NCBI RefSeq assembly: GCF_000797495.1
Contig: NZ_JTGN01000004.1
Coordinates: 1-64,000, forward strand
Reading direction: 5' to 3'
Length of the DNA: 64,000 bases
Source of the DNA: Robinsoniella peoriensis
Lineage (GTDB): Bacteria > Bacillota > Clostridia > Lachnospirales > Lachnospiraceae
Positions 34,696 through 42,810 of this stretch are shown here, one piece after another. The notes below the pieces were generated by a model. It worked only from the letters and a program-made list of their open reading frames with translations, was not told the DNA's origin and ran no database searches. Position numbers and translations under genes: made by a program. Each line of letters begins with the position of its first letter. The stretch's first letter is position 1.

Positions 34696-37236
34696 TTAAA
34701 ACACCAAAATACCTCTACCATCATACACGCTTCCAGAATTGCTACCATTCCGGATTGCCCTGTCAAGTGCCATCACTGTTGCCACTGCCCCATCTATCTT
34801 CTCCGTAGATTTCTCCTTATCCGGCTTAATATTGCCTGCCGGATCGGTACGGACAAAGATATTATCCATCATCCACCGCAGTACCGGATGATCGCCATGC
34901 GCCAGTTTCTGTTCCAGCGTCAGCTTCATCAATTCCTTACTCGGCGGTGACATATCCTTGAAACCTTGGCCAAACGGAATCACTGTGAATCCAAGCCCTT
35001 CCAGATTCTGCACCATCTGCACTGCTCCCCAGCGGTCAAAGGCAATCTCTTTGATATGAAACTTCCTTCCCAAGTCATCAATGAACTTCTCTATAAATCC
35101 GTAATGGATCACATTCCCCTCCGTTGTCTTTAGGAATCCCTGCTGCTCCCACACATCATATGGCACATGGTCATGCCGGACACGGAGCCTCATGTTCTCC
35201 TCCGGAATCCAAAAATACGGCAGGACGATATACTTTTCTTCCTCATCCCTTGGAGGGAAAATCAGCACAAATGCCGTGATGTCCGTAGTGCTGGACAAAT
35301 CCAGCCCGCCGTAGCATTCCCTGCCCAGCAGTTCCCGCTCATCCACCGCAAATGCACAGGTATCCCATTTTTCCATCTGCATCCACCGGGTGGACTGCTT
35401 TACCCACTGGTTCAGCCGGAGCTGCCGGAAGATGTTTTCTTCTGCCGGATTATCTTTGGCACTCAGGTAAGCGTTCCTCACCTTTTCAATGTCAATCGTA
35501 TGCCCCAGTGATGGGTTTGACGCATACCAGACCTTCTCCGAAGTCCAGTCCGCCTCATCCCCGGCACCGTAAATCACTGGATAGAATGTCTTATCAATCT
35601 TCCTTCCAAATATGATATCCTCCGCCTTTTGGTGTTGTTCAAAGCACACAGAATGGCGGTCTGTCCCGGCTGTAGTAATCAGGAAAAATAGCGGCTGTGT
35701 CCTGGCGTCACCAGAGCCTTTGGTCATAACATCAAACAATTCCCGGTTTGGCTGGCTGTGCAGCTCATCAAAAATAACCGCATGGACATTCAGCCCATGC
35801 TTTGTATATGCCTCCGCCGACAGCACCTGATAAAAACTATTGGTAGGCTTATATACAAGCCGCTTTACGGACATAACCGGCTTAATCCTTTTCTTCAATG
35901 CCGGACACTGATCTACCATATCAACCGCCACATCAAATACAATAGATGCCTGCTGCCGGTCTGAGGCACAGCCATACACCTCCGCTCCCCACTCCCCATC
36001 ACCACAAGTCATATAAAGGGCAATCCCTGCCGCCAGTTCACTATTATGGGTTGGTACTGCTGAAATTCCTGCCAAATACATGTGGGAAGGGCTGTCTACC
36101 TGAATGCATTGCATCGGGACATTTTCCACAATTTCTATTTTACTGATATAGTGAAAGTGAGAACGGCTTCTTCTGTTTCTTCTTACCCTGTTTCCATTTT
36201 TTCTTTTAAGTCCTGATACCGCCATATCTTCAAATGCCGTAAAACAAACCCTGTAGCATATTTCTCCCGTTTCCCTATCAAATCGTTTCGAGGGAAATGT
36301 GTTTACGGTATTCTTGATCCCAAGGGACCATAGCAGTTTTCTCACATCATCCGCTAGTCCCGGCAGAATCGTCACATAGATGGACTGCCCCTTTTCATTG
36401 CTCACACAGCCATCGGAATCCATAAGCCCCTGCAGCAATTCAAGTCTCTGTTGGTAGGAACCGCAGAGAAAAGGCTGGCCAATCCTCTTTTCACGGTAAT
36501 TGGATACCAATACCTTTTTCAGCACTTTGTACGCCAGTCTATCAGAATAACCTTCCTGCTGGTAATGGTTATGCAATGGATAGGGAATACAGGAAGCCAC
36601 CCTGTTCACGTCATCCCGCATTACAGTGATTTCCGGTTTTGTTGCACACCCATTGCCAATCCAATATCCATACAGATATGGGTGGAGTGCCAACTGCTTT
36701 TCGGGCAAAATAAAAGCACCCCCAATTGGGATGCGGAATAATGCCCTGTCAACCACATGACTTCCTTGTCTTTGATACATTTCTCCAGTAGTCAGGAGCT
36801 TTTCCTTTTTTCCGTTCCTTGTGACTTGGACTTTCCATAGATGTCTGTGTCCGGCTACAATGCTGCTTCCATCCCTAAATGAGATTTTATAAGCCCGCTC
36901 CGTGTCATCCACTTCACTCTTTGCCACAACATGGCAGGGAACTCCGTCTTCATCAAATACGATATCACCTACTTTTAATTCCCCCATAGTAGTATATCCA
37001 TTGGGTGTAGGGATTGGCGTATCAAGTGCCAGCTGCTTCCCATTCTTCTTCGGTATCTCCACATAGGCCGTGTTGTACTGGCGGAACCCATTTTCTTTCA
37101 CCGTCCCAAACACATCCCGGATAATCGTTTTCTGCCATGGGAGGAGTTCAAAAGTCTGTCCCCTCCATTGGCCTTTCGTGTGTTTCAGGCAATTGATAAA
37201 TTGCAGCGTCCGCTGTGCCTTTGCTTCATCAAACAC
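34696..37236 (-). CDS. Terminase large subunit containing an intein
   Basis: 846 residues as encoded, from GTG at 37236 (GGGAGG 8 bases upstream, overlapping the TerS stop as TAGTG). Residues 1-67 and 399-846 are a Terminase_1-type large subunit; residues 68-398 are an intein. After splicing the 515-residue protein has Walker A KKNGKSELAAG, Walker B VIFDELHSQP, the coupling motif FLITTAGTD and the nuclease site GGLDLSSTTDITAF. It packages DNA into the prohead and cuts concatemers. The intein splits the P-loop exactly between Lys and Ser, so no packaging ATPase exists until it is removed. Confidence 0.93.
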   Translation of the reverse strand: MFDEAKAQRTLQFINCLKHTKGQWRGQTFELLPWQKTIIRDVFGTVKENGFRQYNTAYVEIPKKNGKQLALDTPIPTPNGYTTMGELKVGDIVFDEDGVPCHVVAKSEVDDTERAYKISFRDGSSIVAGHRHLWKVQVTRNGKKEKLLTTGEMYQRQGSHVVDRALFRIPIGGAFILPEKQLALHPYLYGYWIGNGCATKPEITVMRDDVNRVASCIPYPLHNHYQQEGYSDRLAYKVLKKVLVSNYREKRIGQPFLCGSYQQRLELLQGLMDSDGCVSNEKGQSIYVTILPGLADDVRKLLWSLGIKNTVNTFPSKRFDRETGEICYRVCFTAFEDMAVSGLKRKNGNRVRRNRRSRSHFHYISKIEIVENVPMQCIQVDSPSHMYLAGISAVPTHNSELAAGIALYMTCGDGEWGAEVYGCASDRQQASIVFDVAVDMVDQCPALKKRIKPVMSVKRLVYKPTNSFYQVLSAEAYTKHGLNVHAVIFDELHSQPNRELFDVMTKGSGDARTQPLFFLITTAGTDRHSVCFEQHQKAEDIIFGRKIDKTFYPVIYGAGDEADWTSEKVWYASNPSLGHTIDIEKVRNAYLSAKDNPAEENIFRQLRLNQWVKQSTRWMQMEKWDTCAFAVDERELLGRECYGGLDLSSTTDITAFVLIFPPRDEEEKYIVLPYFWIPEENMRLRVRHDHVPYDVWEQQGFLKTTEGNVIHYGFIEKFIDDLGRKFHIKEIAFDRWGAVQMVQNLEGLGFTVIPFGQGFKDMSPPSKELMKLTLEQKLAHGDHPVLRWMMDNIFVRTDPAGNIKPDKEKSTEKIDGAVATVMALDRAIRNGSNSGSVYDGRGILVF
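36043..37035 (-). other. Class 3-type intein with LAGLIDADG endonuclease in TerL
   Basis: 331 residues between extein Lys67 and Ser399. The first residue is Gln, not Cys or Ser. The class 3 WCT signature is present: Trp67 in block B (GHRHLW), Cys310 in block F (VPMQCIQVD), Thr329 in block G (VPTHN, then extein Ser). Typical intein starts and ends are seen: PTPNGYTTMGELKVGDIVFD and SPSHMYLAGISAVPTHN. A homing endonuclease fills the middle, with motifs LYGYWIGNG and LQGLMDSDG. In the first, the catalytic Asp is Asn, suggesting the endonuclease is dead. Class assignment follows the published definition of class 3 inteins; splicing activity is inferred. Confidence 0.9.
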
Positions 37237-37724
37237 TAACCGATTCCTCCCTTGTGCAGCAGAATCTCCATGGTGTCACTTCCTTCGTCTTCCCCCTTAT
37301 CCGTAACAATCCGGCATCTGGAAGAAGGTGTCAGCCCAAATTGTTCACAGAAACGGTTCATTATCTTTAAGTAGGTCTGCGCAATGGACACCTGGGGAAT
37401 CTGCTGATAGTACCCGGATGGTGTCTGGATGACTGCTCCATTTTCAGATATATATTCCTCCGCCTCTTTCCAGCGGGCATAAGCCTGACAGTATCCCGCA
37501 AAAGCCGCCATATCAATCTCCGTAAGGATACCAAGGTGCTCTAACTGCCTCGCCATTCGCTTCCATTCCTTCTTCGCCTCTTCCTCCAGCCAAGAAGGGC
37601 ATCTCGGAGCTTTCCTCTCCGGTTTCGGTTCACCCGTATTCAGGCTTCGTCTTCCCGGATTACCTTCCAGTGCCTTTACCACTGATGGTTTTGGTTTTCT
37701 TCCCCTCTGTGCCACCGCTTTCAC
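37236..37724 (-). CDS. Terminase small subunit, P27 family
   Basis: 162 residues: KALEGNPGRRSLNTGEPKPE and AAFAGYCQAYARWKEAEEYI are the signature of P27-type TerS. It recognises the packaging site and loads TerL. The coupled stop/start (TAGTG) with the terL gene ensures joint translation. Confidence 0.92.
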   Translation of the reverse strand: MKAVAQRGRKPKPSVVKALEGNPGRRSLNTGEPKPERKAPRCPSWLEEEAKKEWKRMARQLEHLGILTEIDMAAFAGYCQAYARWKEAEEYISENGAVIQTPSGYYQQIPQVSIAQTYLKIMNRFCEQFGLTPSSRCRIVTDKGEDEGSDTMEILLHKGGIG

Positions 37725-37781
37725 CTCCTCCTGTCAAGATACTATATAGCGGGGAAAGGCTTCGTCAAGAAGCCGCCCCCA

Positions 37782-39094
37782 CTATTCTTTATTTCCAGTC
37801 TCCCCCGGTTCTGCCTCACGGCTCTCCGGCAGAGCCATAGCCACCGCATAAGCCACTGGTGCAGTCACCGCATTGCCAGCCTGCTTATAAAGCTGAGTCT
37901 CGGAGGTAACAGAAGCCGCCCTGTCATAAATTTCATCCGAAAATCCTTGCAGCCGAAAACATTCTCTTGGTGTCAGCCTCCGTATCCTGCCGCATTTCAT
38001 GACCGTCCCAATCTTACAAGCACAGTCAAGTGTATTGGACAACTCTTTGACCACCATTTCATGCTCTGTGCTGTTTTCTGGATACGCAAGCGGTGCCAGA
38101 TTTTTCTCTGTCTCTTCTGCCAATCCCCTCTCCGAACTATTCCTCACACGAAGAACCGGCTGGCCGGACTCCTCCACTTCGTGACATAAAAAACACCCTG
38201 ACGATCCTGCCCTGTCTAGGTGAACATCGGCTCCCCAGCCTCCTTCATCCTTCTCCCATTCTGCCTCTTCTTTAACCTCTCTGGTGTCAGTACAGGATGA
38301 GCTTCAAGGACTGCCGAGTTCATGGAAGTATGATTCACCATCCCAACCGTATAACTTGCCGTCAAACATCTTGCCGCCTCTGTAATTTTAGGTTTCATGT
38401 TGCTCTGGTCGATGAAATACAGACCTGTATGAGCACCCGGACCGCCTGCACTTCCCATCAGGGTTGTAGAAATCCCATCCGTATCATAAACACGATGTCC
38501 TTGTCTACCCCCTATAATCTGCTTAATAGCTGCTCGGTTTTCTCCTTCGACAGATAATATTTCTCGCCTGCCTCTGCTTCTAAGATTTGCGATAATGAAT
38601 ACCCGCTCCCTGTTTTGGGGGACTCCGAAATTTTTTGAGTTAAGCACCTGCCATCTACAGTCATACCCTGCTTCATCCATTTCAGAGAGAACGAAAGCAA
38701 AATCGAACCCTGCACTAATTGATAACAGGTTCTTAACGTTTTCAACAAGTAAGTATGTGGGCTTATCATTTTCCTCTTTGCCTTTGACAAGGTCAATAAT
38801 GTTGTAATAGATTCCACTTCGTTTTCCAGACAATCCCCGCTGCTTTCCTGCGATGGATATATCCTGGCATGGGAATCCGAAACACCAGATATCTGCATAG
38901 GGAATATCTCCTGCCCTAAGTTTTGTAACATCATCCGCTTTCCACTCTCCTTCTGTATCATACATGGCCTCATAAGAAGCCCTGGCAAATTTATCATACT
39001 CACAATATCCAATGCATTTATGGCCTGCAGCTTCCAGTCCCAGCCGAAAGCCGCCAATTCCTGAGCAGATATCCAGAAATGTAAGCTGCCCCAT
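37782..39094 (-). pseudogene. Phage DNA cytosine-5 methyltransferase with stop and frameshift
   Basis: From ATG 39094 (GGAAGGTGA upstream) the frame reads LTFLDICSGIGGFRLGLEAA, the PC loop CFGFPCQDISIAGKQRGLSG, LLVENVKNLLS and PQNRERVFIIA. After GEPMFT a TAG (about 38,217) interrupts it. The same frame continues TGQDRQGVF to a T6 run near 38,188, after which the sequence proceeds in another frame: EESGQPVLRVRN, GRIRRLTPRECFRLQGFSDE and QLYKQAGNAVTAPVAYAV to 37,782. The N-terminal catalytic part lacks motifs IX-X without the tail, so the enzyme should be inactive. It would have protected phage DNA from host restriction. Confidence 0.82.
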
Positions 39095-39095
39095 A

Positions 39096-40223
39096 TTAGT
39101 CACCTTCCCTTCCGTCTCCTGTTTCCTCGGCACCGCCTTTTTCAAATCTCAGGTCATAAAAATAAGCGGCTTGTGGGAACTGCCGCTCAAAATCATCCAA
39201 GTATTTATAACACGCGCTTTGTCTGCCATTCGCCTCCCCAAACTCCCGCAGGCTTTTCTTTTTAAACAGACTGGGCTGGTTCGCCCATCTTGCAATAGAC
39301 ACATACACCCCACGGAACGGACTCTCCACATACCGGCTGAACCGCATAACATATGGGAGACAGCGGTATTTCATCAGGATTTCAATGCGCCGGAGCAGGT
39401 CAAAGACATCCTCTGCCCAAAATCCCCTGTCCCACACATCCTGTCTGTCAAATCCACAAAAGCAGTAAAACCTTAGAAAAGCTTCCGTATACCTTCTTGC
39501 CAGTATAAGCTTCTGTTCAATCATCCCTGCATCCTCAATATTATCAAACGCAAACGAATAGGAATCATCATACCGGCCTGAAAACAATTCTTTGCATTTT
39601 CTATCATCCAGAAGACGTTCATCCAGCCCTTGCCGGAATTGAAATGGTTTCCCGGTATCCTTCAACGCATCCAGCATTTCCTGCCATGCCGGATGCCCAA
39701 AAAAGTTGTCATCCAACAGGCATATCTTTTTCCGCTCCGGTTCCAGAAACTCCACCAGAGGGCTGTGGATATTTACCCTGTCATAATTTTGGTTGACACA
39801 GAACTGGCATTTTCGGAAACATCCTCTTGTAAGGAAACCGATGGAATAGTCCAGATAAAACCGGTACTCACTTCTCTTTGCCCCAGCCACCAGCTTTTCT
39901 TCCACCCATCCGGCATAGAGATGGTAGTCCGGCATATGATGTTCCACCTCCTCCGGCAGCTTTGGGGCCTTGTCATAGTAGAATCCGGTCCCACCATATT
40001 CCAGATTCTCCATTTCCAGAATTCCTTCCGGGACTTGGGTATCCGTGAATACTTTAGATAGATATACACGTTCAAAACCACCCAGCCCCTCGTAATCTGT
40101 TTTCAGAACAGCCTCATCCCCAAGCCCTTTATAGTAGCCTGACAACTTCATGCAGACCAGATTTGGAAATCTGTGCTTCTTCCTGCCAATCAAATCAGCG
40201 TCTATTACTGCTATCCTCGCCAT
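39096..40223 (-). CDS. Phage radical SAM protein
   Basis: 375 residues. N-terminal part: ARIAVIDADLIGRKKHRFPN and LGGFERVYLSKVFTDTQ resemble the B12-binding-like half of some radical SAM proteins. The cluster motif is TRGCFRKCQFCVNQ, giving Cys-x3-Cys-x2-Cys for a 4Fe-4S cluster. The C-terminal region is helical and Trp/Tyr-rich. The substrate is unknown. Such phage proteins commonly sit beside a PAPS-reductase-like gene, as here (58 bases away), and beside methylase genes, suggesting nucleic acid or nucleotide modification; that is inference. Confidence 0.75.
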   Translation of the reverse strand: MARIAVIDADLIGRKKHRFPNLVCMKLSGYYKGLGDEAVLKTDYEGLGGFERVYLSKVFTDTQVPEGILEMENLEYGGTGFYYDKAPKLPEEVEHHMPDYHLYAGWVEEKLVAGAKRSEYRFYLDYSIGFLTRGCFRKCQFCVNQNYDRVNIHSPLVEFLEPERKKICLLDDNFFGHPAWQEMLDALKDTGKPFQFRQGLDERLLDDRKCKELFSGRYDDSYSFAFDNIEDAGMIEQKLILARRYTEAFLRFYCFCGFDRQDVWDRGFWAEDVFDLLRRIEILMKYRCLPYVMRFSRYVESPFRGVYVSIARWANQPSLFKKKSLREFGEANGRQSACYKYLDDFERQFPQAAYFYDLRFEKGGAEETGDGREGD

Positions 40224-40280
40224 CCTGCATCTCCCCAGTCAATATGCTCCGTCTTGATACTCCAATAAAAAACACACAGT

Positions 40281-41066
40281 TTAACCACGTCTGCCTAACC
40301 TCTCTTTCAGTTCCCGGAAGAATTCCTTCCCCCTAATGCTTTTTCCATCCCGGAGCCTCTCCTCTTCAAAGTGAAATCTTATTTCAAGTTCATCGGCGGA
40401 ATAATCAGCCCGGAAATTCCTCCATGTCTTTGACTCCCATTCCAGGAGCTGCTTCCACAACTGCGGGAATTCTCTGCGAAGCGTGCGCAATTCCTCCAAT
40501 CCCTGCAATGGGCAGCACCAACAGGAAACCCGGCTGAACAGCCTATACAGACCGCTCCAGTCATAACCTCTTTCATAGCAGTATTCCAGACAGTTCTTCT
40601 CCGTCATTCCCCACTCCACCAAAGGATACCGGTATTCCCTCACTCTCTGCGGCTCATCCGCCGCAATCCCAATATACTGCACAATCTCATAATCCTTCCG
40701 AAGTCCTGACAGATACCGTTCAATTACCCGCACCTTCAATGTGGAGGTACACCAACGGTTTCTGGGTCCTGCCCAGCTAAACCCCGATTTACCTACAAGG
40801 TTCTGATTTTTTCTCTTTGGCTGGTGATGGAGAAAATAATATTCAAACCCCTTTTCCTCTTTCAGCCACACGATAGGAACTGGTATGGACTGTTCCAGTT
40901 TCCTGATATGCTCATACATCTGTGGAAATTCAAGTCCCGTATCACAGAATAAAATTAAATCCAGCGGCCACTTCTCCTCAATTAACCGAAGCACCATAGC
41001 GGTGGAATCTTTCCCGCCGGAAAGTGAGGCTACATACAGCTTATCCTTTCTGCCAGCCTCATTCAC
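40281..41066 (-). CDS. Phage PAPS-reductase-like ATP pyrophosphatase
   Basis: 261 residues from GTG at 41066 (AAAGGG 4 bases before; it overlaps the HTH gene end). The PP-loop is SLSGGKDSTAMVLRL. Further motifs are LILFCDTGLEFPQMYEHIRK, RNRWCTSTLKVRVIERYL and a cysteine group CWCCPLQG. This is the adenylating family that includes CysH, ThiI-like enzymes and DndC/SspD, which activate substrates for sulfur transfer. In phages the role is not established; a part in DNA or tRNA thiolation is possible. The flanking radical SAM gene makes a two-gene module. Confidence 0.8.
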   Translation of the reverse strand: MNEAGRKDKLYVASLSGGKDSTAMVLRLIEEKWPLDLILFCDTGLEFPQMYEHIRKLEQSIPVPIVWLKEEKGFEYYFLHHQPKRKNQNLVGKSGFSWAGPRNRWCTSTLKVRVIERYLSGLRKDYEIVQYIGIAADEPQRVREYRYPLVEWGMTEKNCLEYCYERGYDWSGLYRLFSRVSCWCCPLQGLEELRTLRREFPQLWKQLLEWESKTWRNFRADYSADELEIRFHFEEERLRDGKSIRGKEFFRELKERLGRRG

Positions 41067-41238
41067 CCGTCCCTTTCTGCAAATTGAAAGCCGCAGCTTC
41101 CCCATAACCTTCCATCCCGTTTGCCTTGCAGTAGTTCCGCACAATGTCACGGGACAGCCCCACCGCAGAAGCAATGGCCTTATATCCAATTCCCTGCGTC
41201 CGCAGCCCTTTTATCCGAGCCGCCTGCACATCCGTCAT
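41059..41238 (-). CDS. Small helix-turn-helix protein
   Basis: 59 residues from ATG 41238 (GGAGG 7 bases upstream), consisting of a resolvase-like HTH: IKGLRTQGIGYKAIASAVGL then SRDIVRNYCKANGM. It overlaps the PAPS-reductase-like gene by 8 bases and probably regulates or accompanies that module. Confidence 0.7.
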   Translation of the reverse strand: MTDVQAARIKGLRTQGIGYKAIASAVGLSRDIVRNYCKANGMEGYGEAAAFNLQKGTGE

Positions 41239-41266
41239 CTTTCCACCTCCAACTAAAAAAGACCAA

Positions 41267-41300
41267 AAAGCTATCATAATTTGATAGTTTTTTAGTCCAA
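41267..41300. terminator. Inverted repeat CTATCA-TGATAG with A/T flanks
   Basis: CTATCA (41270-41275) and TGATAG (41282-41287) form a hairpin flanked by A5 on one side and T6 on the other, so it can work as a weak terminator in either direction. On the minus strand it lies between the HNH gene region and the HTH-PAPS-radical SAM module. An operator for the HTH protein is an alternative. Confidence 0.5.
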
Positions 41301-41539
41301 AAACACGAGATTTCTGACTTTTTTAAGCAAAGTTGATATCAAAAAAGCCATATAAATCCTATGTTTATGTATAATAGAAGTGCCTTTTTCCTATCCCCCC
41401 TGCCAATTTCTGCGAAAACTCACGTCATGGGGGGCATCGGTTTCCAGGGGGCAGGGTTATAGAGATTTATGCTCCCCCTCCCCGGCAGTTTTTCTCTGGA
41501 TTTTTCCATAATACAGGAGATTCACACGATAATATTCAT

Positions 41540-41893
41540 TCAATAATGGTACTCCTGATATCGGTCTTCGGTCATGGTCTTGCTGTCATGGCACGGTTTA
41601 CAAAGGCTCTGCCAATTCCTTTCATCCCAGAACAACTCCTCATCTCCCCTGTGTGGTACAATGTGATCCACCACTGTTGCCTTAACATATTTTCCCTGTA
41701 CTTTGCATCTCTCACACAAAGGATGTATTTTCAAGAATCGGCTCCTGGCTTTGCGCCATCGGCTGTCATATCCACGACCGGAGGATGTCATCCTGTCACC
41801 TTGATGCAGTTTCTCATGCTCTGTACAATAAAACCCTGCAGTCAATTCCGGGCATCCCGCATGCTTACAGGGCTTTAATGGTTTTCTTGGCAT
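41540..41893 (-). CDS. Phage HNH endonuclease (packaging-type)
   Basis: 117 residues from ATG 41893. It has the small-phage HNH pattern: PCKHAGCPELTAGFYCTEH, RWRKARSRFLKIHPLCERC, VVDHIVPHRGDEELFWDERN and WQSLCKPCHDSKT. In many siphoviruses this protein sits next to the terminase genes and is needed for cos cleavage with TerL. Here four genes separate it from TerS, consistent with later insertion of the methylase/radical SAM/PAPS block. Confidence 0.88.
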   Translation of the reverse strand: MPRKPLKPCKHAGCPELTAGFYCTEHEKLHQGDRMTSSGRGYDSRWRKARSRFLKIHPLCERCKVQGKYVKATVVDHIVPHRGDEELFWDERNWQSLCKPCHDSKTMTEDRYQEYHY

Positions 41894-41897
41894 ATTG

Positions 41898-42101
41898 TTA
41901 CCATTCCTTTTTACTGTCATAATAACGGTCAGCAATATCCTCCTGCTTGTGTTCCGGCAGTTTCCTCAGCCTCTCTTTGGCTTTCCTTATGGATTCCTGC
42001 TGTTCTTCCCTTGTTTTATAAAATCCACAGGATGTCCCTGTGCAGACTCCACCGCTCAAAACGGTACACTTCCCATTTTCTTTCATACCAAAACAGTCCA
42101 T
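41898..42101 (-). CDS. Small cysteine-containing phage protein
   Basis: 67 residues (or 62 from the second ATG): MDCFGMKENGKCTVLSGGVC, TSCGFYKTREEQQESIRKAK. Four cysteines near the N terminus probably bind zinc; the C-terminal half is helical. Common next to phage HNH genes, function unknown. Confidence 0.7.
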   Translation of the reverse strand: MDCFGMKENGKCTVLSGGVCTGTSCGFYKTREEQQESIRKAKERLRKLPEHKQEDIADRYYDSKKEW

Positions 42102-42135
42102 TTGTTTTTTCCTTCTTTATCCCTTCTTATCAAAA

Positions 42136-42167
42136 GGGCAGCGGTGAAAGGATAAAGTCCGCTGCCC
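42136..42167 (-). terminator. Intrinsic terminator in the phage early region
   Basis: A perfect 9-bp stem GGGCAGCGG (42136-42144) / CCGCTGCCC (42159-42167), followed on the minus strand by TTTTGATAAG. It lies downstream of the RinA/ArpU-like regulator gene and would end the early transcript before the late genes, a natural place for regulated read-through. Confidence 0.7.
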
Positions 42168-42324
42168 TGTGCGAAGGATATAAAAAAGCCCCATGGATTC
42201 CTCCACAGAGCTTCTGACACTTCTTCGCATTCTAAAGATAACACAGATTCCAATGAACTTGCAATAAACCTTGACTGCATTTTTACTAAACCAATACTAA
42301 ACCAACTACATGAAAGGGGATTTC

Positions 42325-42810
42325 TCAGCTAAGAAGATACCTCTCTGCTGTCTGCTCTCTTATCTGATAAATCACAGTCAGCTCTGATATTGCCTTTTTC
42401 CTGTACTTAGCTATCATTGTTTCACTGACATCATATTTGCCTGACAATTCCCTCCAGGTCATCTGCTCTATTACCATATCCCAAATAACCTCCGGCAGCT
42501 TTCCGCTTAACTGTCCTATGGCATATTCAAAAAATTCCAAATCTCCATTTACAGACTCATATCGTTCTATCAAGTAATCAAACCATTCATCATCCAGCCT
42601 TTCCTTCACCTGTCGGTAAATAATAGCTGTCTTTCCCGTCTTGTCAGAAATTTCACTGGTCTGCACCCTGTCACCCTCCGGCCTGGAAAAGCACAGGCTT
42701 TCTATCACATCATCATATGGTACTCCCTGAAAACGGCTGAGTTCAAATTCCAAAAGGCCCATATCCCTTTTCCAGTTTGTGTATTCCTTAAACAACTTTT
42801 CCACATCCAT
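42325..42810 (-). CDS. Late transcription regulator-like protein (ArpU/RinA/sigma-like)
   Basis: 161 residues from ATG 42810 (GGAGG 8 bases upstream). The N-terminal half is helical; the C-terminal helix-turn-helix resembles sigma region 4 (EQMTWRELSGKYDVSETMIA, KYRKKAISELTVIY). It is the last gene of the early block and the next genes are terminase and morphogenesis, which is where RinA/ArpU-type activators of late genes are encoded. It overlaps the helicase gene by 23 bases. Confidence 0.75.
   Translation of the reverse strand: MDVEKLFKEYTNWKRDMGLLEFELSRFQGVPYDDVIESLCFSRPEGDRVQTSEISDKTGKTAIIYRQVKERLDDEWFDYLIERYESVNGDLEFFEYAIGQLSGKLPEVIWDMVIEQMTWRELSGKYDVSETMIAKYRKKAISELTVIYQIREQTAERYLLS

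Noticed and set aside
41267..41300. Inverted repeat CTATCA/TGATAG as a CRISPR-like or transposon end
   Set aside because: It occurs once, has no neighbouring repeats or target duplication, and is explained as a hairpin between transcription units.
42083..42280. 65-codon minus-strand reading frame between the early terminator and the small cysteine protein
   Set aside because: It runs through the terminator hairpin, has no ribosome site and no recognisable sequence.
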